From contig QZWS01000107.1 in the NCBI GenBank assembly GCA_004114245.1, positions 1 to 26,148 on the forward strand: 26,148 nucleotides of DNA. The letters are read 5' to 3'. The translations under genes were made by a program, and so were the position numbers. Positions 10,966 through 20,739 of the stretch are shown in pieces (within the stretch, counting starts at the first letter, position 1; every line of letters starts with the position of its first letter). The notes beneath the pieces were generated by a model, which saw only the letters and a program-made list of their open reading frames with translations, was not told the DNA's origin and searched no databases. Source of the stretch: Zoopage sp. CT-All (lineage: Eukaryota > Zoopagomycota > Zoopagomycetes > Zoopagales > Zoopagaceae).

Positions 10966-11059
10966 GATGCTGCGGATGGGATGAAGGAAATTGAGTGGCG
11001 CGTGACACAAATCAGGCCCACAAAATGGGCCGTGCGACTAGACTGCTTCAGCCGTCCAA
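10966..11059. promoter_or_regulatory. 94-bp divergent spacer with GGCCCA/TGGGCC inverted repeat
   Basis: The region lies between the flippase and TEL2 start codons, so it must carry both promoters. It contains GGCCCA (11015-11020), CAAAA, then TGGGCC (11026-11031), a perfect 6-bp inverted repeat. I recognise no TATA box. The regulatory role is inferred only from position. Confidence 0.35.
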
Positions 11060-13993
11060 ATGTCCGCGCACGCCGGCCTTGTTCAACTCCATGCTCTGCA
11101 GAAACTCGCTCTTTCGAGCTCAGCCTCTGAAGAAAATATTGTCGAATTTACTGAATTTCCTATGAAATGGCTCTGCGATCACCAGGATGATGTCGTGGCT
11201 CAGTTTCGCTTCATCTACAATATACAAGTCCACCAGCTGATTCTCTCCTCTCCGGGCGCGCTTGATGCGACGTTGATTACGAGTAGCAAGATACATGAAC
11301 TTCATACGAGGTTGTTTGTTCCCGACGAACCTCGAATTGATGCGCAGGTATTCGCGGCGTTTATTTGGAAATCACTGGCTGCCCTGTGTCAATCGTTGCT
11401 GGCTGGAGATGGCGACAGCGGCGATTACCAGCGAATAATGTCTATGCTGTCTGTTCTTCTCGAGCGTCTAAAGCTGGATTTGATTCTGTGTGCGCTCGTA
11501 TCGCTCGGTGAAGTGGTCAAGATGGATGCTGCGTCGGAATCGGCTCGGCTTGTCCGCATGCTTCTTTCGCTGCCCGAATCCCTTGCCTCTCGAGCCATAT
11601 TCCCGCAGCAGAACGCTGTGTTTGCTTTACAGAATATTTCTTCGGCAGTTGCGTCTGGTATTCTTGGCATGCAATCTGCTCCGGCAGACGGCTCCATTTC
11701 TGTAGCTAAACGCACATCAGTTGCCGCAGCGCTGCTCTCTATCTTTGTTCTGCGCGGCTATAGTGGTATTGACCACCTTTGAGGGAATTATCTGATTTCA
11801 GAAGAGATTGTCTGCATCAAGCTTTGTGAAGATTCAGCGGGCGATTTTGAAGTCCTACGTTTGCTGTCTGTTGCCGAGCAGACCTTGCTCTTGTCGTCGT
11901 TGTCAACGTTCAAGCTAGCCTTTGGTGTGTGCATTTCTCCAATCACAACAGCCTTATATCTTCTAGTGGATATATGCAAAGCCAGCCATGTGGCCGACAT
12001 ACGCAAGCGCCTTCATGTTTTCCGAAATTGCAAGTGGTTTAGTCCGAAGCTCAAGCTCTCCATGCCGCTACTGCGCATATTATTGAAGAATACCTCTCTA
12101 TCGGTCGCGTTTATTCTTGGACTTTTGGCTGCTGATTTTTCACCTTCCTGTACGTTCTGGCGTTTTCTGCCGCAGTATCCTAAAGTTCGCGTAGATGACT
12201 CGCTGCTCGATATCTTGGGCGAACTCACTGCTTTATGGGGCTCAAACGCATTTATATCTCGGAGCGAATATGCTATCCAACGATGTGAGCTGCAGTTTTG
12301 TCTGTGTTGCCCTATGTCGTATTGTAGCGATGGCATGCACGATCTTGGTCGTCTTCGGTCTCCTTCCAGCAAGCTTGAAGGAGCAATTCTTTCGATCTCC
12401 CGTGGTTCTTAGTGCAGCAGAGACGTTTTTGAGCTCTAGCATGACCGATATCCGTGAACTTGGATTGGCAGGTCATTTGAATGGTGGGCTGATTTGACGT
12501 TGATTAGATCACACTGGAGACATTTTCCGCTCATGTTGACAAGGAAAACAGTCGTTTGTCGTTCAGGACACCCTTCTCGATAGCAGAGGAAGCAATGCTG
12601 CGCAAGCTTCCTAAATGTGCTAGGAGCGGTTTCCTTGACGAAAGTACCGTAAATTCCGGTATGCGTTGTTGAAAATGACCTACAATCTCATGGTCCGCAG
12701 GCGAGATGAATTTCAAGCCTGCTCCTGCGACTGTCGAAGAAGTGGCCGTGCTTGACTCTGCTACCCCCATTGATGTTTGGCACAAGACGAAAAGGAAGCA
12801 GCTGGACCAAATCCGTGTCCCGTACGTAGCTCATACCTATCTATGCATACTATTATGATTGGTCGCCATTAGGTATCTGCGCCGCTGCTTGAAGTTGCTT
12901 GTCTCGGAAAACGAAGATGACGTCGAAAATGCCTTAGGATCGCTGCGTTCGGCAATAAATCAGTCTACAAATCTCGAGCTTGGTACACTTCCTGCCCTCA
13001 GCCATACTTGATAATACCATTCTGGCTGCAGATGAAGTTGCACCCAATTTGATTAACGCCGTCGTTAATCTATCGCGCCAATGTGTGCGGGATGGCCAAG
13101 AAGCTGTGGTGTCTGATACCTTGAAGTATTTGGCGGCGCACAGTCGGGTTGGTTTTGAGTAACATGCACTATTCAGGCTTGCAGCTCGATAACTCTCGTT
13201 AGATCGCTCTGTTCGATGACAGTCTCCAACCAACTCACTGTCGACGAGCGCTTCATGCTTCTCTCGGCCGTTCAATCGCCATTTAATATCCTGCGCGAGT
13301 CGATGGTATCGATTGCAACTGCGCTGCCGCTCTCCATCCGAAGCGAGACGGCGCTCCAAAAGCCATCGTCAAATAGCCCTTTTCGCGAAATCTCTGTCAC
13401 AACACTTGCTGAATCTGGGATGCCAATACTTCGCAACGGTTTGATGAAGAATTTTCGGTTTGAGGTCCCGCGTGATGCCCGTATCTTGACGAGTGGTTAG
13501 AATGATTCGACAACACCCACCAATATTCGCGGCAGTCCTTCGTACTCTCGCCGAGTTTGTGAGTATTCAATGTGAGTTCGCCTGGTCCACGCCAGCATTA
13601 AGATCTTTTGTAGCCAAATCGACCGAGGCTGTCAGAATGTATATGGAGGTGTTCGCGCTTTTGTTGCCTGGGCTTGAGGAGGACGACACGGAAATCAATA
13701 CCACTGCAGCCACTGGATGTCTGCGTATCTTCCACGATGCGCCGGATTGGTTACTACATGAGTATTTTCACGACACGCTCCAAGCTGTATTTCGACGAGA
13801 ACAAGGTTTGCCTGGCCTTTATAATTGTGCTTCAACCTTACGGCCATAAGAAATCTGTCGTGGGGATTTCAACTCACCTATATCTGCTAGAACGCATCAA
13901 TTGTTGCTACAAATATGTCGGGCCATGCTCAATTCGGTAGAGATTGTTGAGGATGAAGTAACAAAGCAGCTGCTTGGATTGAAGTGGGATTGA
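11060..13993 (+). CDS. TEL2/TELO2-like telomere maintenance protein
   Basis: TEL2 works in the TTT complex with Hsp90/R2TP to stabilise PIKK kinases (ATM, ATR, TOR). The product is a helical, HEAT-like protein of about 865 aa. The assignment rests on the ordered match to human TELO2: ELTALWGSNAFI (ELLETWGSSSAI), MTDIRELGL-ITLETFSA (PPVRRLGMIVAEVVSA), VPYLRRCLKLLVSENEDDVENAL (the conserved TEL2 domain, compare YVRDCVEAL), QLTVDERFMLLSAVQS (NYSLRQRMDIL) and VLRTLAEFVSIQ near the C-terminus. Introns: 11766-11801, 12468-12507 (GC-AG), 12659-12700, 12822-12872, 12983-13031, 13148-13176 (only 29 nt, tentative), 13458-13500 and 13806-13850. One base too many near 12284 shifts frame between SEYAIQR and VSCSFVCVAL; I found no intron that explains it. 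The start is ATG 11060. Converges on the TOK channel gene. Confidence 0.83.
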
Positions 13994-14054
13994 AATGCAT
14001 TTTAAGCAAAAACGGCAAGAAATACCAAAGATAGAGATGCAACAAGAGAGACAA

Positions 14055-15671
14055 CTAAGCAGATAGACACTTGCGAACAGATAAGGTAAAATTTGACGGC
14101 GGCGGAGAAAGCAAATGGCCATGCCGTGTCTCCCTTGCAGACGTGACCAAGCGTTGGGCAGTGGATGCTATTCGAGAGCGAAGCTTTGTTTGTGGCGAGT
14201 CTGTCGCTTGATCAACGGTGACTGTGTCGGTTCGTGGTAAAGACTCGAGCTGACTTGCCAGCTGAAGGAGCTGTTCGGCGTGAGCTCGGATATCAGCAGG
14301 ATCATCCAGCATGAAGGAGGGAGCGTCGGGCGATAAGGACTGCTCTTGGAATGATGGCGCGTGGAGATGCTGGTGAGGAAGGGTGACCAGTGACGGAGTG
14401 GAATGGAGCATGGATGGGCGGTCGTCGCGCAGAACGAGCAAGATGCCTGGAAGACCAACGCGAAGTGCATGCAGGCCAATATACTCAATGACAACAGAGC
14501 CTAGATAGGTCACTGCGCAAATACCAACTATGATGTAGTAGTTGAAGAGAATGATGGTGACCTTTCGCCGAGGAACGATATCTCCGTAGCCGATCGTGGT
14601 CAAAGAGACGAAGCAGAAATAGAGCGCGTCAAAGAAGGACAGTTGCGCGTCTGGGTGGCCCCTTTCAAGCAGGTAGAAAAAGAAGCCGCCGAAGAGCCAT
14701 ACGAGAAAAGCGAAGCCTATGGCAAAGTAGAGTTGGCGCGTGAGAAACATTCGTGTGGCCTTGTAGAGATCGTCTGCGATCTGCGGATTAGCAAACGTGG
14801 CCGCCCGTCGCAGCTTTGAAGCATGGCGCTTTGCACGCAACGAATCCAGAATGAAAGTGTATCTGTCATGTAGGACGTCTAGCATGACAACGTGGAAAGC
14901 GCGGACAACGAGGGCAAGCAGCACCATGCCAACGAGGGTGTAAAGAATCATGGCCAGTTTCGTAAACGTGGACTGTGGAGAGGCGTTTCCAAAGCCGATG
15001 GTTGTTATCGTTGTGATACAAAAGTAGACGGCCACAGCATAGTCCCAATTCTCGGCGATGGAAAAGAAGGCCGCGGCCACGGCAGCGAATGACACATTGA
15101 CGGTAAGCAGCCGAAACATGGCTTGAATGGTAAGATAGGAGAGGCCCGAGGAAATTTGATTGTTGGGAGCGAGACTAGTGTTCTGGCCAAGGCCATAGTG
15201 GAGAGTGAGTAGGAGGACAAGAAATACGGACGAAGCGAGCGCGATGGGGGCATGCCAGGGGAACTCGCCATTTGTAAGCGTGGTCCACGACTCTAGCCTC
15301 TCGGGAGTAGATGCGATGATCGCAATGTATGCAGCGACGCAGGCCGAGTGGAGAAGAGCTAGCATGGTTGCGAAGCGAGTGTGCCAATTGCGTTCGGCGG
15401 AAACGTGCACCACCAAGAGCAGGCTCGAGAAGAATGCCATCACCACCGCGGCCACTCCAAGGGCGCGCGCCACAACTAAGACATGGTATGGTGCTACAGA
15501 TGATGCAGCAGCAGAGAAGGGGATCAGGGCAAGCGGGAATGTCCAGGGCAGGAGAAATGGGGCGAGGATGCCGGCGAGGATGCGCGGAGCAGCCCGCCAG
15601 GATATGTTCCATTCGTAAGAAGGATATGCAGACGCTTCAGCGGAGGATCGCCACGTCCATTGCCTCAGCAT
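14055..15671 (-). CDS. TOK1: TOK-type outward-rectifier potassium channel (8 TM, 2 pores)
   Basis: Fungal-type K+ channel of the plasma membrane, in one exon of 538 aa. Eight hydrophobic helices can be counted, in the 6TM+2TM plan: four before residue 175, one near 185-210, one after pore 1 (around 235-260), one around 315-340 and one after pore 2 (around 370-395). Pore 1 is TTIGFGN (residues 223-229) and pore 2 is TTIGYGD (358-364). The N-terminal EWNISWRAAPRILAGILAPF resembles the TM1 region of fungal TOK proteins. The last ~130 residues are a cytosolic Ser/Pro/His-rich tail. The start is ATG 15671; no upstream in-frame ATG with homology was seen. Oddity: Asn instead of Asp at the end of the first selectivity filter. 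Confidence 0.94.
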   Translation of the reverse strand: MLRQWTWRSSAEASAYPSYEWNISWRAAPRILAGILAPFLLPWTFPLALIPFSAAASSVAPYHVLVVARALGVAAVVMAFFSSLLLVVHVSAERNWHTRFATMLALLHSACVAAYIAIIASTPERLESWTTLTNGEFPWHAPIALASSVFLVLLLTLHYGLGQNTSLAPNNQISSGLSYLTIQAMFRLLTVNVSFAAVAAAFFSIAENWDYAVAVYFCITTITTIGFGNASPQSTFTKLAMILYTLVGMVLLALVVRAFHVVMLDVLHDRYTFILDSLRAKRHASKLRRAATFANPQIADDLYKATRMFLTRQLYFAIGFAFLVWLFGGFFFYLLERGHPDAQLSFFDALYFCFVSLTTIGYGDIVPRRKVTIILFNYYIIVGICAVTYLGSVVIEYIGLHALRVGLPGILLVLRDDRPSMLHSTPSLVTLPHQHLHAPSFQEQSLSPDAPSFMLDDPADIRAHAEQLLQLASQLESLPRTDTVTVDQATDSPQTKLRSRIASTAQRLVTSARETRHGHLLSPPPSNFTLSVRKCLSA

Positions 15672-16253
15672 GTGGCGTTCTGCAGATGATTGTGCTATTT
15701 TTGTATTTGTATGAGTTGGCAGGGAAGAGTGCCACGAGGTCTACATCGTGGATTGCACGTTCCGCAGACTCGGCACGGAGACCCGCCGCTTCCCCACGAC
15801 CTGCGCCGTGGATCGGAGCAGGACAGTCTAAACAGCCCTTGACCAAGGAGCATGGAATGCATGCTGACAATGAGTGGCTAGCCCCATGGATATCTTGGCC
15901 ACCCAATGTAGGAATAGCCAAGTTGCTCTATTTCCTTACCACCAGAGACAGAATATAGCCAGCTGTTCAATAATACATCAAGCCCTTTCACAGGCAGCAG
16001 TCCTACAGGTAGTTACTGTTGGGTTGTATAAGATCTCAGGTGTGTTTCAGATTTAAATCATTTCAGTATTTGTCAGGAGACAAGTTGTGCCTGTTCTCCT
16101 TTATACTACTGGATTACTAATACTATGCCATCACCTTGATGACGTCTTTGTTCTCCTGAGTTCTGTTGGGTTCCAGGCTGAGTCTGACCAAGCCGCCCTT
16201 ATCAGTTGCCAGATGCCACGGCACGTGGCAGTGAGACACTTCTCACAGACACC
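15672..16253. promoter_or_regulatory. 582-bp divergent intergenic region (TOK channel / PGM)
   Basis: This is the longest gene-free stretch in the window and lies between two divergent start codons, so it should hold both promoters. The part nearest PGM contains a perfect inverted repeat, TGCCACG-GCA-CGTGGCA (16214-16230), overlapping a CACGTG hexamer and lying 24 bp before the PGM ATG. Open frames here have no recognisable protein character. No tRNA or repeat family was seen. Confidence 0.4.
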
Positions 16254-18117
16254 ATGCCCATCTCCGCGGACATCCAGGCCCTTGCCGACCGCTGGCTTCG
16301 CCTCGATCAGCACCCCGTCTCTCGTAGCGCCATTTCCGCCATGCTTTCCGCAGACGACGAGCCCAGCCTCCGTGCCGCACTCGGCTCCCCGCTAAAGTTC
16401 GGCACCGCTGGCCTCCGTGCCGCCATGGGCCCCGGCTTTGCCCGCATGAATCACCTCACCGTCATCCAGGCATCACAGGGCCTCTACGCGCACCTTGCTG
16501 CGTCATTCGTCGACCTGGCTCAGCGCGGCGTCGTCATTGGGCACGACCATCGGCACCATTCCTTCGATTTTGCTGCCCTCACCGCTGCCGTGTTCTTGCA
16601 CAAGGGTGTTGCTGTGCACTTTTACCGCCAGCTGGTACATACGCCGCTGGTGCCGTTTGCTGTCAAGGAGCTCCGTGCTGCTGCTGGTGTCATGATCACC
16701 GCGTCTCACAATCCAAAGACCGACAACGGATACAAAGTGTACTGGGCAAACGCGTGCCAAATCATTCCACCCCATGATAGAGAGATCGCGAATGCCATCG
16801 AAGAGAACTCGGTGCCGTGGACCTGGGATCGGGACGCCGTGAATACCTCGCCCCTGGTGTCGGATCCGACGGACGCAATGATCCCGGCTTATTTTCAGCA
16901 AGTTGCTGCCCTGTCTAGGCCAGTAACCACGTCCTCTACCATTCCTGGGCCGCAATTTGCATACACTGCAATGCATGGTGTTGGGCTTCCATTCGCTCAG
17001 GAGGCATTTCGCCGGTTCAACCTCCCCCCATTCGTCATCGTCCAGGAACAGGCCAACCCGGATCCAGACTTTCCCACAGTTGCCTTCCCAAACCCCGAGG
17101 AGAAGGGCGCGCTGGATCTTGCCTGCGCGCGAGCAGATAAAACCGGCGCCTCGGTCGTGCTCGCAAACGATCCAGACGCCGACCGTCTCGCAATCGCCGA
17201 AAAGCAACCCGATGGCTCTTGGCTCGCCTTCAGCGGCAATCAGATCGGCGTAATGCTTGCCGTCGCCATGCTCGGCAACTTGCGCTCGTGTTCCAATCCT
17301 CCCACAAACATCGCCATGCTCGCCAGCACTGTCTCATCTAAAATGCTCCGTCGTATAGCACAGCGTGAGCAGTTCCTGTTTGAGGAAACCCTGACTGGGT
17401 TCAAGTGGCTCGGCAACCGCGCCATTGAGCTGGCCACTGAGGGCTACACCGTCCCATTCGCGTACGAGGAGGCTATAGGATTTATGCTCGGCGACGTAGT
17501 GCGGGACAAGGACGGTGTGTCTGCGCTTGCCAAGATCGCCGAGCTGGGCGTGACCTTATACCGTCAAGGCAAGACGTTCGCCGTCCATTTGGACGAGCTC
17601 TATCAGAGGTTAGGCTCCTCGCTCTTCATTCCTTGCTGCCAGTATTTAGATATGGCTACTTTCTATCTGGCAACTCGTACATTGTCTGTCGGGATCCAGT
17701 AACCGTTGGTCGCATGTTCTCTCGCATCCGCTACGGCAGCGAGACGACTTCCACCGGGCCGTATGCCTTCCCCGATATGATTGCTGGACGATCTGTTGCC
17801 AGCGTTCGCGACCTGACCGTTGGGTACGACTCAACGCAGGCAGACAATAAGCCCACCATGCCCGTGGACCCCACTGCACACATGATCACCTTCACGCTGG
17901 TCGACGACTCTGTCATCACCCTGCGCACCAGGTATCGCCCTCCATGTCCTAGCGTGCCATGTGTCACTCTTGCCTTAGTGGTACCGAGCCCAAGATCAAG
18001 TACTACATCGAGGTCGTCGGCGAGACCCGTGCAATTGCACAAGAGAGCCTTTCGCAGGTGGTTGCCGGAGTTCTGGACCAGATATTGATGCCCGAAACGT
18101 ATGGACTCTCGCGCTGA
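16254..18117 (+). CDS. Phosphoglucomutase/phosphopentomutase, PGM2 type
   Basis: Alpha-D-phosphohexomutase family enzyme, closest by eye to human PGM2 and yeast Pgm3 (phosphoribomutase), interconverting ribose-1- and ribose-5-phosphate and, less well, glucose phosphates; cytosolic. The 591-aa product (human PGM2 612) has all four catalytic loops: LKFGTAGLR near the N-terminus, TASHNPKTDNGYKVYW with phospho-Ser151, the metal loop ANDPDADRLAIAEK, and EEAIGFM with KDGVSA for the sugar. The phosphate-binding RTSGTEPKIKYY is rebuilt by splicing. Introns: 17609-17649 (GTTAGG...TAG, 41 nt), giving LYQR-YGYFLSGNSY, and 17932-17978 (GTATCG...TAG, 47 nt), giving RT-SGTEPK. The start is ATG 16254. Ends 77 bp from a convergent small membrane-protein gene. 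Confidence 0.96.
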
Positions 18118-18194
18118 ATAATGAGCATGCTGGTTTCTTTACTTCTATGATACGCATATATAAGTAGTATCCACAGGAGGCGGACCAGGCCGGG

Positions 18195-18722
18195 CTACGT
18201 CGTGGCGCCAGCCTCGGGCTGCTTGGCGATGCGCAGTTCCCAGGCAACGGCACCACTCTTGGTCACCCGCGGCACCCAACAGACAATTGCACTCCCGGCC
18301 GTCTCCGTCCATCCCATTGCACAGCGTTGGGGCACACCACCAACATCCTCGCCAATACTCCGCTGGGCGGGGTTTTCGCCACTGACAACATGCCGATGAA
18401 ACTGCTGCATCCGGAAGATGCGCCAAGCCCAGGACACAAGACACCATATGGCAAACCACACGAGCAGCACCATGCCGACGATCCCGCGAAAGTTTGCAAA
18501 TATTAGGTCGGTGATTGAGCCGGAAAAGGCGTCGGGGTCGGAGGAGAGAAAGACGTAGACGGCGGTGAGGAGGATGAGCAGCAGGAAGGAGAAGGTGAGC
18601 AGGCGCAGAAGGACATGCGGGTCGTTGTACGTCTCAAAGTGGATGTCGCGGAGCTGGACGTCGCCGCCGACAGGAAGGACGGAGAGACGTGGCGGCGAAG
18701 GCGGACGTTGGTCAGGGGGCAT
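18195..18722 (-). CDS. Hypothetical protein with two transmembrane helices
   Basis: I do not recognise the family. The single open exon encodes 175 aa from ATG 18722. It has a Pro-rich N-terminus (MPPDQRPPSPPRLS), one hydrophobic helix at about residues 38-60 (LLTFSFLLLILLTAVYVFL), a short acidic loop, a second helix at about 79-101 (GIVGMVLLVWFAIWCLVSWAW), then a positively charged RIFRMQQFHRH segment and a soluble tail. The hairpin of two closely spaced helices suggests an integral ER, Golgi or mitochondrial membrane protein, which is inference. It lies between PGM (convergent, 77 bp) and a carrier-like gene upstream on the same strand (53 bp). The length of open frame with two clean helices argues that it is real. 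Confidence 0.5.
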   Translation of the reverse strand: MPPDQRPPSPPRLSVLPVGGDVQLRDIHFETYNDPHVLLRLLTFSFLLLILLTAVYVFLSSDPDAFSGSITDLIFANFRGIVGMVLLVWFAIWCLVSWAWRIFRMQQFHRHVVSGENPAQRSIGEDVGGVPQRCAMGWTETAGSAIVCWVPRVTKSGAVAWELRIAKQPEAGATT

Positions 18723-18775
18723 GTTGAGATGTGAGAGCTGGCTTTTGCCTCGGGCTGTGACCAATCAGATGTGGC

Positions 18776-20466
18776 CTACACTAAGAGCCTTGCTACACAG
18801 CTGACCGACTCAATCAGCACCAATCCAACCAAGGCGTCGCACACAGCCGCAGAGCCCTCGACGCTGGCGATTCGTGGGAGGCTGGAGGCTGAAAAAATGT
18901 GAGACACAGGACTTGCCAGAAACGGGGTGTCAGCCACCACCGATCGCAGCGCCACTGCTTCCAGCGGTGCAATGAGTAGCTGGGCGACGGTCGCTGCGGC
19001 AATCCACTGCGCTGCACTAGACAGTCCTTCTAGTACGGCGCCATGAATGCTCTGGCTGCTGTGGAGAGCAGCGTCAGCTTGTGCCTGCTCGCTGCCACCC
19101 GTTTGGCCTGGAGCGGAAGCGATACCGCCTCTTGATGCAAATCTGCGCCGAATTAATCTTGCCCGTCTTCGTAGTGCTGTGCCTCCCTGTCCTCTCTGCG
19201 ACTTGAGGCCTAAAACGTACGACCAAAGAATTGTGACACCGTCAATACTGGTCTGGACGGCTGATATGAGCCTGCTGCGCAGACCAGTACTGTTTATGAA
19301 AAGGTCATTAGTGAGATGCTCTAGGGGAGCATGGTATGCGAATAGCAATACGATCGACTGCAAGGCGGTAGCGGATCGCGGAACAAGTCTTGCTAGGAAT
19401 GCTGCTGGCAGGGTAGTTCCAATACGATGCGAGGATGGCAGCTGGATATCAAGACGATGTGACAAATGAAAACGGTGCAACGGGTAGCATGTGAGCCAGT
19501 ACACGATAGCCTCGATGCTAGAACAACTGTCGCTGAAGATACAACGATATCCAGGGCACGTACCTGACTGCAACACAAAATTTGGCAAGGTGCGCCAAGC
19601 GCTTTCTCAGAGGCGTACGGGTGCTCGTTGGCATGTCACCGTCTGGATCTGCAAAGACCCAGTCATAGAGTGGCCATGAAACAAATGCAAGACGCGAGGA
19701 AGACAGGGCATCAAGCAGGAACCAAGTCGGTGCCCCATGCCAGAGCGCCGATAAGGAGCGCGACTGCGCACGATGATAGAGACTACGAATAAAACCAGCC
19801 GGCGTGACAGAAGAAAGCTGAGAAGCGAGCGGCGATGCGCTACTGTCGATCTAGGTTCGGAATTCAGCGCATCAGACAATGACGCCGATGACAAACAAGC
19901 AAATTAGAGCGAGTCATGGATATCGGGTAGGTAAGAATCCAATGAGCTGCGACAACAGAAAATATAACGGATATATAGGCCCAATCATACGACGTGGATC
20001 CGCCGTTGGTTTTAACTGCGGCAGCGACCGATACAATGCCGGCGTCGGCTTCCCTGTAAGAAGCGCCTAGCTGCTGTACACCGTCCATAATCAGCGCACC
20101 GTCCAAAACCATCCCCCGCCGCCTGCTTTGCCTGGTGGTCCGAGAATTGCGGGCTGTGGGAGCGTCCACGACGAAGCCTGACGCGGCATTCGCATCGTTG
20201 GTGGAAGCGTCGGCGGAGGGAACGCCAATAATCAGGGAGATCTCGCGCTGTGCCGCACGAGAGCGCTCGGCATTCTCTTTAATACGCGTCAACAGGGTAT
20301 TTCTCCAAACTTTAGGGTCGATGGGAGGTCGGGAGGCGGCAGTCAGAGCAGTGGTGGATGGTAGTGACGGGCGAGCAAGGCGGGCCGAGGGCGGCGGAAG
20401 CGGCCTTAGGGCAGCAGGAATTGGCTCGTTTGGGCCGACGGCGAGCAACCAGGCGATGCTATGCAT
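18776..20466 (-). CDS. Divergent mitochondrial carrier-fold protein (Ugo1/SLC25A46-like?)
   Basis: The spliced product is 535 aa with three weak copies of the mitochondrial-carrier signature Px[DE]xx[KR]: YPISMTRS (about residue 183), YPLHRFHLSHR (about 298) and APLEAVALR (near the C-terminus). Each lies at the end of a hydrophobic helix, and the first repeat is followed by a carrier-like GLWRG equivalent (SALWHGAPTWFLLD). The N-terminal ~160 residues are soluble and Ser/Arg-rich, which suits outer-membrane, fusion-type carriers such as Ugo1/SLC25A46 better than transporters. That subfamily call is a guess. Introns: 19851-19896 (GTTTGT...TAG, 46 nt) and 19527-19563 (GTACGT...CAG, 37 nt); both keep frame. 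The start is ATG 20466. Confidence 0.62.
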
Positions 20467-20739
20467 GGCGTGCTGTGGGGCTGTGAGTGGGCAGGATTGC
20501 GATTGGACAGTCAGCAGATGCGTACTTTGTGACAGGAGATACACATCAAGTACACATATTGATGAAACATCCTATAGTACTATTTACAATATATGAAGGT
20601 AGGCACTAGTCCCGATCTTCAGCATCGCAGCATACTGAGAACAATGCATGGCTGCTAAGAGTACAAAACACTGCTTTAAGAGGACCAAAGACTACCACAT
20701 CTGTGCACAACCGCAACGACTACTATACATTGCATCCCC
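20467..20739. other. 273-bp spacer upstream of the carrier-like gene
   Basis: AT-richer sequence between the sphingomyelinase-like stop codon and the carrier-like start codon, both on the minus strand. It should hold the 3' end of one and the promoter of the other. I see no RNA gene, repeat or convincing ORF in it. Confidence 0.4.

Noticed and set aside
15637-15921. 94-codon minus-strand frame just upstream of the TOK start, as a possible first exon
   Set aside because: It is in a different frame from the channel, no splice junction joins it, and it has no similarity to TOK N-termini.
16503-17207. 234-codon minus-strand open frame
   Set aside because: It is antisense to the catalytic core of PGM, which has clear homology on the other strand.
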